NCBI GenBank assembly: GCA_021779415.1
Contig: JAJYAS010000272.1
Coordinates: 1-5,591 of the forward strand
Length of the DNA stretch: 5,591 bases
Direction of reading: 5' to 3'
Origin: Bacillota bacterium
GTDB taxonomy: Bacteria > Bacillota_B > Desulfitobacteriia > Desulfitobacteriales > Desulfitobacteriaceae
This document shows positions 1-5,352 of the stretch, one piece after another; positions within the stretch are counted from its first letter, which is position 1; each line of letters starts with the position of its first letter. The position numbers and the translations under genes are program-made. Under the pieces are notes generated by a model. The model had not been told where the DNA came from and did not search any database. It saw only the letters and a program-made list of their open reading frames with translations.

Positions 1-344
1 ACTGCCGAGCCTGTAATTCCCCCAAAGAACATGGTTGATAAAACATTTACAATAGCTAAGCCACCCCGAAAACGCCCTACCAATAAGTTAGAAAGTTTAA
101 TGAGCCGTTCAGAAATTCCACCCTCGCCCATTATTTCGCCAGCAAAAATAAATAAGGGGATTGCCATCATCGAGGTAGAATTTAGCCCATTTAACATACG
201 TTGACCAACCACTTCTAAGGGAACACCCAAATAGATACCCGTTACCACCGCCGAGACTGCCAAACTAAGGGCCACTGGAACGTGTAAAAAACTCAATATC
301 AGAAAGGTTCCTAATAATAATGCAATGGCTACGCCAGTACTCAT
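1..344 (-). CDS. dctM: TRAP transporter large permease DctM, N-terminal part (cut by window edge)
   Basis: This is the large membrane subunit of a tripartite ATP-independent periplasmic (TRAP) transporter, the ion-coupled translocation channel. About 114 codons are visible, without a stop, from ATG at 344-342 to the window edge. The protein opens MSTGVAIALLLGTFLILSF, a hydrophobic first helix. Further on it shows MMAIPLFIFAGEIM at about residues 61-74, the GRFRGG loop, and the family-typical MFFGGITGSA near residue 105. Full-length DctM proteins are about 425 residues, so roughly the first quarter is present. The start ATG overlaps the dctQ stop (ATGA at 344-341), which implies translational coupling. 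It is the third gene of a dctP-dctQ-dctM operon. The family assignment is secure; the substrate cannot be read from this part. Confidence 0.95.
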   Translation of the reverse strand, partial: MSTGVAIALLLGTFLILSFLHVPVALSLAVSAVVTGIYLGVPLEVVGQRMLNGLNSTSMMAIPLFIFAGEIMGEGGISERLIKLSNLLVGRFRGGLAIVNVLSTMFFGGITGSA

Positions 345-829
345 ACCTTACCCCCCTCACGAAAAAAAGGACCAAACAAACAATCAACCACTATGACGAG
401 ACCTGTAAAGGGAATAACCATATATTGGACGCCATTGGGGAGTCCGGTAGCCGGTAACTGTGAACTCCAAGTAAGCACCGTAAACTTGTATCCTTCGATC
501 ATCAGGAACAGTCCGAACAAGACACTTAAACCATTGGACAACCAATCCATAACCCTACGGCCCTTTGGCGGAAAACGGTCATAAAGAACAGTAATACTTA
601 GATGAACCTGCCGACCTATCCCAGTCGCAATACTTAGAAAGCCATAAGCGGTCATAAATAAAAGAGCAATTTCTTCAGACCAAGCTGGAGTATTTCGCAA
701 GATGTAGCGTGCAAACACTTGGTAGAAAACAATGATAACCATGATAGCCATCATATAGGAGCCAATTGCTTCCACCACATTATCAAATCCGTTGATGGCT
801 TGCTGCATAGTTTTTCTTATAGATGCCAT
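341..829 (-). CDS. dctQ: TRAP transporter small permease DctQ
   Basis: This is the small four-helix membrane subunit of the TRAP transporter, which partners DctM. The 162-residue length is normal for the family. Helix 1 lies at about residues 20-41 and ends in FYQVFARY (35-42). It is followed by the WSEE motif (50-53), helix 2 (54-72), a basic loop (PPKGRR, 87-92), helix 3 (97-117), the LPATGLPNG stretch (125-133) and helix 4 (about 135-155). The FxQVxxRY...WSEE pattern is the DctQ signature. The ATG at 829-827 is preceded by GAAAGGAG at 837-844 with a 6-7 nt spacer, which supports this start over the internal Met8. It lies 68 nt after dctP, with a hairpin in the gap, and overlaps dctM by 4 nt. 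Confidence 0.95.
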   Translation of the reverse strand: MASIRKTMQQAINGFDNVVEAIGSYMMAIMVIIVFYQVFARYILRNTPAWSEEIALLFMTAYGFLSIATGIGRQVHLSITVLYDRFPPKGRRVMDWLSNGLSVLFGLFLMIEGYKFTVLTWSSQLPATGLPNGVQYMVIPFTGLVIVVDCLFGPFFREGGKV

Positions 830-864
830 GGCTGACTCCTTTCTTTCATTACCTATGAGAGACA

Positions 865-890
865 GGGATGGCCAGTTTTACTGGCCACCC
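865..890 (-). promoter_or_regulatory. Intercistronic hairpin between dctP and dctQ
   Basis: Arms TGGCCAGT (869-876) and ACTGGCCA (880-887) form a perfect 8-bp stem over a 3-nt loop. It is extended by GGG (865-867) against CCC (888-890) across a single bulged base (868). On the transcript it begins about 8 nt after the dctP stop. No U-run follows, so it is not a classical terminator. Such hairpins often protect the 3' end of an abundant binding-protein message or attenuate the downstream permease genes. That role is inference here; the structure is plain in the sequence. Confidence 0.6.
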
Positions 891-897
891 GTACTAA

Positions 898-1920
898 CTA
901 TTTTGTGGCTCTGATTTGAGTAATGATATCCTTATATTCACTTCCGTATTTATCATAAAGTGGCTGAACTGCTTTTTGCCATTCAGAAACATCGACTTGG
1001 CTTACAACATTACCATGAGCGGCAATATCCTTTTTCGATTTCTCTTCGAGTTGAGTCCAAGATTGACGCTCAGCCGCTTGGGAGTCTTTAGCAGCTTGCA
1101 TAATCAGTTTTTGATCAGCCGGTGAAAGCTTATTCCAAGAGGCCTGACTACCTAAAAGAATCTCAGGTGTCATGGTATGATCATCTTCAGTGAAATATTT
1201 GGCAACTTGGTAATGGTTCGAGGAATAATAACTAGGCCAGTTGTTTTCCGCTCCATCAATAACTCCTGTTTGCAGAGCGCCGTACACATCTCCATAAGCC
1301 ATCGGAGTAGGTGAAGCACCCAGTGCTTTAACTAAATCAATATACATTGGAGATTGCTGAACCCGGATTTTCATGCCTTTTAAATCGCTAGGATGAACGA
1401 CGGGATGCTTGGTATTATAGAAACTTCTAGCCCCTGAGTCATAATAAGTTAAACCAACCATCTTTGCCGTACTCATACCACTGAGAAGCTTATCTCCAAT
1501 GGGTCCATTGAGTACATTCCACATCTGTTGGCTCGAATTAAAAAGGTAGGGTAGGTTTAAAACGTTAAGTTGCTTATCAAAGCTTGACAACGGAGAAGCA
1601 TTGATACGCGCAAAATCGATCGCTCCTAATTGAATCTGTTCAGCTACGGTATTCTCGTCACCTAGCTGTGCATTGGGATAAACAGAAACTGTGATTCGAC
1701 CATTGCTCCGTTGCTTAACAAGATCAGCAAATTTTTTGTCCCCAACAACCGTTGGATAATCCGCCGGTTGAATATCCGCTAAACGCAAGGTAACTGGGGC
1801 TGCACTTGAAGATCCAGTGCTACCTGTGCCTGGATTACTAGTACCACAAGCGGTAACTCCTAACATAACTGCAACAGCCAACCCTACAACTGCTAATCTT
1901 CTAGAGACTTTCTTTTTCAT
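898..1920 (-). CDS. dctP: TRAP transporter substrate-binding lipoprotein DctP
   Basis: This is the extracytoplasmic solute receptor that delivers a carboxylated substrate to DctQM. It has 340 residues, normal for the family once the lipoprotein leader is counted. The N-terminus is a lipoprotein signal: basic MKKKVSRR, a hydrophobic run, and the lipobox GVTAC with Cys25 as lipid anchor. A Gly/Ser-rich linker follows (26-41). Family marks are GAIDFARI (99-106), LNLPYLF (121-127), the MKIRVQQSP strand (183-191) with Arg186 as the likely carboxylate-binding arginine, and the hallmark GALQTGVIDGAENNW (214-228). A near-perfect AGGAGG (1929-1934) sits 8 nt before the ATG, so the start is secure. A Gram-positive-style lipoprotein anchor fits a monoderm or Clostridia host. 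No clear sigma-A promoter was found in the 151-nt upstream gap, but two operator-like sites lie there. The substrate is unknown; the neighbouring KdgR-like regulator makes a sugar acid plausible. Confidence 0.95.
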   Translation of the reverse strand: MKKKVSRRLAVVGLAVAVMLGVTACGTSNPGTGSTGSSSAAPVTLRLADIQPADYPTVVGDKKFADLVKQRSNGRITVSVYPNAQLGDENTVAEQIQLGAIDFARINASPLSSFDKQLNVLNLPYLFNSSQQMWNVLNGPIGDKLLSGMSTAKMVGLTYYDSGARSFYNTKHPVVHPSDLKGMKIRVQQSPMYIDLVKALGASPTPMAYGDVYGALQTGVIDGAENNWPSYYSSNHYQVAKYFTEDDHTMTPEILLGSQASWNKLSPADQKLIMQAAKDSQAAERQSWTQLEEKSKKDIAAHGNVVSQVDVSEWQKAVQPLYDKYGSEYKDIITQIRATK

Positions 1921-2008
1921 TCATCTTTCCTCCTAAATTTTTCATTATTGTGTCCAAGTTTAAAGACCTCATCCGCAGTAGCTCTTCGCAATGCCTAAGA
2001 TCTTTAGG

Positions 2009-2017
2009 TAACGGTTT
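2009..2017 (-). promoter_or_regulatory. Operator-like site AAACCGTTA upstream of dctP
   Basis: Read on the minus strand this is AAACCGTTA, a one-base-shorter variant of the AAACCGGTTA found on the lacI-family gene's own promoter. It lies about 90 nt upstream of the dctP start, 5 nt from a second AAACCG site. A short inverted repeat, CCTAA / TTAGG with a 5-nt centre (1994-2008), adjoins it. Binding by the neighbouring regulator is inference from the shared core. The one-base deletion breaks palindromic symmetry, so this is the weaker candidate. Confidence 0.3.
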
Positions 2018-2021
2018 TGTG

Positions 2022-2030
2022 AATCGGTTT
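2022..2030 (-). promoter_or_regulatory. Operator-like site AAACCGATT upstream of dctP
   Basis: On the minus strand this reads AAACCGATT, matching the palindromic AAACCGGTT at the regulator's own promoter at 8 of 9 positions. A central CG flanked by A/T-rich half-sites is typical of LacI-family operators. It lies about 100 nt upstream of dctP and 40 nt after the regulator's stop codon. The regulator is therefore likely to control the TRAP operon as well as itself (inference). Confidence 0.45.
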
Positions 2031-2048
2031 CTAAAATCGCTAGAAACC
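2026..2048 (-). repeat. Inverted repeat 3' of the LacI-family gene
   Basis: GGTTTCTA (2026-2033) and TAGAAACC (2041-2048) are perfect 8-bp arms around a 7-nt loop. On the regulator transcript it would form a hairpin about 24 nt after the stop codon. No U-tract follows, so efficient intrinsic termination is not supported. One arm overlaps the operator-like AAACCGATT, so the element may instead belong to control of dctP. Confidence 0.45.
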
Positions 2049-2071
2049 CCCTTACTTATTGTTGGGCATTT

Positions 2072-3115
2072 TTAAATGCTCGTTGATCCGCGAATAATTA
2101 ACTCCGATGGTAATTCCACCAATTTTGGCGTTGCCCTTCGTTTCTTGCCGATTCTGCCGATCAACATTTTAGCACTTTCGACTCCGATCATGTAGGAAGG
2201 CTGAGAAATCGCCGTTATCCCAGGAGGAATTAATGTGGCCCAACCCCAATCATCGTAACCGCAAACTCCCAAATCATTCGGAATACTCAGATCCAACTTG
2301 CGAATTCCCTGCAGAACGTTGAGCAGCGTTACCCCGTTTACGGCCATAATTGCCTGCTTTTGACTTACCCCTTCGGAGTGAAAGCGTTGTAAAGCATCAA
2401 CAATTGATTGTGGGTTACTATTATCTACTACATAAACCAGGTCCTGAGCATCAATTTTTTTAAAGAGTTCGCTAACCTTTAAAAATGCGTCTCGCCGGAT
2501 ATAACGAGAACTGCTCCAATCAATCTCCTCTGTGAAAAACGCGACGCGTTCGAAACCTGTCTCAAACAGATATTGAACTGTCTGCGTCGTCATCTCAAAG
2601 TTATTACTCGTTACGGTATCAAACTTCAATTCTTTAAGAGCCCGGTCCGCCAAAACAATAGGTAATCCCTGTTCTTGAAGAGATAGCAAATATTCTGTGT
2701 TTTCTCCGGTGCAGTTGACTATCAAACCTTCTACCCGATTATCTATAAGCGATTGAATATATTTTTTTTCAAGTTTAGGATCGTTATCTGTATTGGCAAT
2801 AATTATTTGATAGCCTTTTTTTTGGCAAAAGTCGCCAATACCCTTGAGCACAATAGAAGAAAAAGGATTCGTAATATCCGAAATAATTGTTCCAATAAGT
2901 CCACTTTTATTCGATTTTAAACCTCTGGCCAAATTGTTTGGCCGATAATCTAAAGTATCTATAACTTCTTCTATTCGCTTACGTGTTTTCTCAGACATAA
3001 ATTCATATTGACCGTTTAAATAGCGGGAGATCGTTGTCTTTGACACTTCTGCTAATCTAGCAACTTCATCGATAGTCGTTTTCGTTTGCTTGATATTTAC
3101 CCCAACTCCTTTCAA
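2072..3115 (-). CDS. LacI-family transcriptional regulator, KdgR-like
   Basis: This is a DNA-binding repressor with a periplasmic-binding-protein-like effector domain. The helix-turn-helix at about residues 14-33 (TIDEVARLAEVSKTTISRYL) is the LacI-type headpiece. The hinge RPNNLARGLK (58-67) inserts in the minor groove. The core domain (about 73-343) shows ISDITNPFSS (78-87), VEGLIVNCTG (128-137), GYDDW (286-290) and ISQPSYMIG (303-311). The NGQYEFMSEKTRKRIEE stretch recalls Bacillus KdgR-type regulators of ketodeoxygluconate and hexuronate use; the effector is not proven. Length is 347 residues from TTG 3115, or 340 from the alternative ATC at 3094. The start is a problem and is described as a separate entry. 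A promoter and palindromic operator precede it, indicating autorepression. The dctPQM genes follow 151 nt downstream on the same strand and are the likely target. Family confidence is high, the KdgR subgroup moderate. Confidence 0.93.
   Translation of the reverse strand: MKGVGVNIKQTKTTIDEVARLAEVSKTTISRYLNGQYEFMSEKTRKRIEEVIDTLDYRPNNLARGLKSNKSGLIGTIISDITNPFSSIVLKGIGDFCQKKGYQIIIANTDNDPKLEKKYIQSLIDNRVEGLIVNCTGENTEYLLSLQEQGLPIVLADRALKELKFDTVTSNNFEMTTQTVQYLFETGFERVAFFTEEIDWSSSRYIRRDAFLKVSELFKKIDAQDLVYVVDNSNPQSIVDALQRFHSEGVSQKQAIMAVNGVTLLNVLQGIRKLDLSIPNDLGVCGYDDWGWATLIPPGITAISQPSYMIGVESAKMLIGRIGKKRRATPKLVELPSELIIRGSTSI
3092..3115 (-). promoter_or_regulatory. Ambiguous translation start of the LacI-family gene
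   Basis: The only standard start codon in frame before the HTH is TTG (3115-3113), which directly follows an in-frame TAA (3118-3116). The only good Shine-Dalgarno, AAAGGAG (3112-3106), lies downstream of that TTG, inside the would-be coding region, and nothing SD-like precedes the TTG. Counting forward from the SD, the codon at a plausible distance (11 nt) is ATC (3094-3092), a rare non-AUG start that differs from ATG in one base. The next in-frame GTG falls inside the HTH and the first ATG is codon 40. Either initiation is unusual or one base is misread. Confidence 0.5.
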
Positions 3116-3145
3116 TTAGTTTTGGTAGTTTAGAAATCAGTTTTG

Positions 3146-3157
3146 TTAACCGGTTTA
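3146..3157 (-). promoter_or_regulatory. Palindromic LacI-family operator at the regulator's own promoter
   Basis: On the minus strand this is TAAACCGGTTAA, with a perfect AACCGGTT core (3148-3155) and one broken outer pair. The central CpG fits LacI-family operators. It sits about 12 nt downstream of the -10 box, which places it roughly at +5 to +15, where a bound repressor would block initiation or early elongation. Autorepression is inferred from this position. Variants of the core recur upstream of dctP. Confidence 0.65.
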
Positions 3158-3166
3158 CATAAATAT

Positions 3167-3195
3167 ATAATAAATAAATGCGATCTTTCTGTCAA
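3167..3195 (-). promoter_or_regulatory. Sigma-A-type promoter for the LacI-family gene
   Basis: TTGACA (3195-3190) is a perfect -35 box. It is followed after exactly 17 nt by TATTAT (3172-3167), a 5/6 match to the -10 consensus, in an A/T-rich stretch. The expected transcription start is near 3160, giving a leader of about 45 nt to the TTG codon and placing the operator just after +1. No terminator for the upstream CoA-transferase genes was recognised between 3196 and 3349. Confidence 0.75.
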
Positions 3196-3349
3196 TACAC
3201 TTATTTAACACAATTTTAACTTTCGTGTATATCAAGGAAAAATAAAGTTTCGTTTTAGCCTTTCATTAGTTTAACTGCAGTTTTGCAAGCGGTATCCTGA
3301 AGCTATTACTCTTGAGGAACGTGAAACTGCCGATTATGACAAAGAAGCC

Positions 3350-4078
3350 TTAGAACTCAACGAAACGAATACGGTTGGGGTCAATTTCTTCGATGAGAGT
3401 CAACTCCGCCTCCGTTGGCGCGGCAGTAAAGGGTAGATCGCTTTGAGTAATTTCCCATCCCGTATTTGACTTTACTTCATCCAGACTCGAATAGGGATGG
3501 ATACTTTCGATTTCTAACAACCCGTTCTTCAAGACAAATATGCATAGATTAGTGATCACTTTAAACTGTTTGGTGGGATCAGCTTTAGCCGTGCAGAACG
3601 TGACTTCTGGAACGAACGACTTAAGATCATGCTTGGTCTTCCAAATCAACGTTTTCTTTGTCACTGGTGTTAAAGTGGCACTGCCAGCTCCTCCGGGCAA
3701 CCTCACCTTAGGCTTATCGTATTCTCCGCCTACAAAAGACATATTGATCTCGCCCCTCGGACTAATTTGCACCAAGCTTAACATTGAAATATCGACACGA
3801 CCAGTACAAGCAAGATCAAAAATTTCATCTAGGCCAAAATCTGCCACTCCGCCCTCATACAAGTTATCCGAAAGGGTCGAACCGATGAGCGCTGGTTGAT
3901 GCCAATCAGGGTCAACCCCGCCAGTAATATTAATATACGTATAATCAGTTCCTACTGCTTTCGCCAGCTTCATCGCTGTCATTGGCACAGGCGAAGCTAA
4001 ACCGTGGAAAACAAGATCTCCGCGCTTAATTTCTCGTGCCAAAGCAACGACCATCATTTCGGCTGTTCCGTAGTTCAT
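3350..4078 (-). CDS. CoA-transferase beta subunit, glutaconate/IpdB-like
   Basis: This is the second subunit of a cytoplasmic family I (glutaconate/IpdAB-type) CoA-transferase heteromer. Its 242 residues match the usual beta length. It shows GDLVFHGLASPVPMTAMKLA (20-39), the nucleotide-fold opening. QISPRGEINMSF (104-115) is the counterpart of the family's GN-N motif, and RLPGGAGSA (126-134) is the Gly-rich CoA loop. A C-terminal block, LEIESIHPYSSLDEVKSNTG (188-207), is typical of this group. The transferases of this class use a beta-subunit Glu as nucleophile (Glu54 in Acidaminococcus GctB). In the matching stretch here, YTYINITGG (46-54), I see no Glu, so the chemistry may not be an ordinary CoA transfer. 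The gene starts 1 nt after the alpha stop (TAA-G-ATG), with a purine-rich SD (GGGAGG, near 4083-4092) inside the alpha 3' end, so the pair is translationally coupled. The substrate is unknown. Confidence 0.88.
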   Translation of the reverse strand: MNYGTAEMMVVALAREIKRGDLVFHGLASPVPMTAMKLAKAVGTDYTYINITGGVDPDWHQPALIGSTLSDNLYEGGVADFGLDEIFDLACTGRVDISMLSLVQISPRGEINMSFVGGEYDKPKVRLPGGAGSATLTPVTKKTLIWKTKHDLKSFVPEVTFCTAKADPTKQFKVITNLCIFVLKNGLLEIESIHPYSSLDEVKSNTGWEITQSDLPFTAAPTEAELTLIEEIDPNRIRFVEF

Positions 4079-4079
4079 C

Positions 4080-4895
4080 TTACCCCCTCCCTTCCGTAAC
4101 TTGGGTCAGGTACTCGTTCAACTTACCTTCTTTGATGGCTTGACCATACGCCTTCATGCCTTTGTCATCAACCGTCTTATAGTTTGGATAGCAGATACCC
4201 GGTTTGGCTCCTTCCGTCACTACAACAACAGCTTCGACCAAGAAATAGGGTACAGAAGTCTGTTTTGGTTCTTGCTGAAAGGTGAGAGTATCCACTAGTT
4301 TTTCCGTGGTAATGATTGTTTTCTTAGCTGCCCGACTCAGGAGCACATCCTGAAACTCCGAGCCGAGGATCCGGGCATTACCATACTGATCCGCTTCTTG
4401 AACATGGATGATCGCCCAATCAGGGCGCAACGCCTTAACGGTTACAACCTCCTCATCGGAGAACGGACTCTTCATCACCTGGAAAAATTCCGGGCGCTGA
4501 GCGATCAAATCACTACCCCACAAACCTCCTACACCCATGAACGGAATCCCATAAGCCCCCGCACGGAGAGCATTAATGATCGCCGTTCAGGAACCTTCCA
4601 CAGCCTTAATCTTGCCGTCCTGAATACCTTTGCGCATACCCGGAGCTAATCCATACTCATTTTCAAATCCAAAGAAACCAAAGTACACTTCTGATATGCT
4701 CTCCGATGCACAGAGTACATCCATGGCGTAACCCGGAGCGGCCCCCACACCTTTGAGTTCACTCCGCCCTAGCTTTGCCAGTTCGTGACAGAAATCAGCA
4801 GGGGTCCGGTGCAAAGCATTGCCACCGACCGCTAGCATTTGCCCGTCCTGCACTAGCTGCACAGCTTCAGACATCGTCTTTACCCTACTTAACAT
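4080..4895 (-). CDS. CoA-transferase alpha subunit with one in-frame TGA (candidate selenoprotein, or nonsense pseudogene)
   Basis: This is the first subunit of the family I CoA-transferase pair, 271 residues if TGA is read through. Codons 1-102 (4895-4590) include VGGNALHRTPADF (23-35), GVGAAPGYAMDVLCA (49-63) and VYFGFFGFENEYG (70-82). Codon 103 is TGA (4589-4587). The same frame continues at once with TAIINALRAGAYGIPF (104-119), then GVGGLWGSDL (121-130), HVQEADQYGNARI (164-176) and PGICYPNY (231-238), all typical of the family, so no frameshift is involved. TGA lies 3 residues after Glu100, in the E-x-x region. As I recall, that region of Mycobacterium IpdA holds a catalytically essential Glu (Glu105). 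A bSECIS-like hairpin follows the TGA (separate entry), making selenocysteine a serious reading. Restart at ATG 4538 is poorly supported, with no close SD. The ATG start at 4895 has GGGGGGAG (4901-4908) before it. Alternatives are a recent nonsense mutation or a sequence error. Confidence 0.8.
4549..4579 (-). promoter_or_regulatory. Putative bacterial SECIS hairpin after the in-frame UGA
   Basis: Counting +1 as the first base after UGA (4586), positions +8 to +38 fold into one hairpin. The pairs are UCA/UGG (8-10 with 36-38), UAA/UUA (12-14 with 33-35), GC/GC (16-17 with 31-32) and CUCC/GGGG (19-22 with 27-30). They are separated by single bulged U's at +11, +15 and +18, and two of the pairs are G-U. 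The apical loop is GUGC at +23 to +26. bSECIS elements in the coding region just after UGA typically have a short upper stem, a bulged U below it and a G (often GU) at the start of the loop, about 16-37 nt from UGA; all three are seen. The fold was derived by hand, without energies or covariation. Confidence 0.45.
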
Positions 4896-4977
4896 TTAAC
4901 TCCCCCCTTTTTTAATACCTCTCTCTTTCGTCTTCTATGTTTAGTTATTCGCCATCTACATGTATTTTCCTATTAAT

Positions 4978-4991
4978 TTTGAATTTTCAAA
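4978..4991. repeat. AT-rich inverted repeat upstream of the CoA-transferase operon
   Basis: TTTGAA and TTCAAA are perfect 6-bp arms around a 2-nt centre, about 83 nt upstream of the alpha-subunit ATG. It could be an operator for an unseen regulator, but A/T-rich palindromes occur by chance. The 125-nt gap 4896-5020 otherwise shows only the G-rich ribosome binding site. I found no convincing -35/-10 pair and no AACCGG-type site, so this operon is probably not under the neighbouring LacI-family regulator. Confidence 0.25.
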
Positions 4992-5020
4992 GAAATAATT
5001 CCAAACATTACCCGACGTTG

Positions 5021-5053
5021 TAAAATAGAAAAACCGCACCCAATGTGCGGTTT
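5021..5053 (-). terminator. Rho-independent terminator of the tRNA cluster
   Basis: On the minus strand AAACCGCAC and GTGCGGTTT (arms 5045-5053 and 5031-5039) form a 9-bp stem over a 5-nt loop. It is followed by a U-rich tail (TTTTTCTATTTTA including the end of the stem). It begins 11 nt after the CCA of the last tRNA and separates the tRNA cluster from the CoA-transferase operon. Confidence 0.9.
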
Positions 5054-5063
5054 ATTATCTTTA

Positions 5064-5137
5064 TGGAGCGGGTGATGAGAATCGAACTCACGTAGCTAGC
5101 TTGGAAGGCTAGTGCTCTACCATTGAGCTACACCCGC
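5064..5137 (-). tRNA. tRNA-Gly (anticodon TCC)
   Basis: This is a 74-nt gene with CCA encoded (5064-5066). Acceptor arms GCGGGTG / CACCCGC pair perfectly with discriminator T. The D-arm is AGCTC..GAGC. The anticodon stem CTAGC / GCTAG holds loop CTTCCAA, anticodon TCC. The T-loop is TTCGATT. It is the last gene of the cluster before the terminator and appears functional. Confidence 0.97.
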
Positions 5138-5160
5138 ATTTTTTTGGGTAACTAGGGGAA

Positions 5161-5235
5161 TGGCTCCCCGAGTAGGACTCGAACCTACAACCTACCGGTT
5201 AACAGCCGGTTGCTCCACCATTGAGCTATCGAGGA
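5161..5235 (-). tRNA. tRNA-Asn (anticodon GTT)
   Basis: This is a 75-nt gene with CCA encoded (5161-5163) and discriminator G, as usual for Asn. Acceptor arms TCCTCGA / TCGGGGA pair with one T-G wobble. The anticodon loop CTGTTAA gives GTT, and the T-loop is TTCGAGT. No defects were seen. Spacing is 23 nt to the Gly(TCC) gene. Confidence 0.97.
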
Positions 5236-5261
5236 ATGTACTTCTCCAAATCTATTGCAAT

Positions 5262-5346
5262 TGGTGCGGAAGACGGGACTTGAACCCGTACGGTGTTACC
5301 CACACGCCCCTCAAGCGTGCGCGTCTGCCAATTACGCCACTCCCGC
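5262..5346 (-). tRNA. tRNA-Leu (anticodon GAG)
   Basis: This is an 85-nt class II tRNA with a long variable arm (GTGGGTAACACC region) and encoded CCA (5262-5264). Acceptor arms GCGGGAG / CTTCCGC pair with one G-T wobble, and the discriminator is A, as Leu requires. The anticodon stem CACGC / GCGTG holds loop CTTGAGG, anticodon GAG. Confidence 0.97.
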
Positions 5347-5352
5347 ATTTAC

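Noticed and set aside
393..584. Plus-strand open frame of 63 codons opposite dctQ
   Set aside because: It is antisense to a clear DctQ protein, with no SD and no recognisable product.
3540..3899. Plus-strand open frame of 119 codons inside the beta-subunit gene
   Set aside because: It is the antisense shadow of a well-supported CoA-transferase gene, without a ribosome binding site or recognisable domain.
4080..4538. Independent gene starting at ATG 4538
   Set aside because: Family sequence (ALRAGAYGIPF) continues in the same frame upstream of this ATG to the TGA, and no SD lies at a proper distance; it is the distal part of the interrupted alpha gene.
4977..5020. Possible sigma-A or sigma-54 promoter for the CoA-transferase operon (TTGGAA, TTGAAA or GG boxes)
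   Set aside because: The best -35/-10 pairs match only about 4 of 6 bases each, and the GG...TT spacing does not fit a sigma-54 -24/-12 element.
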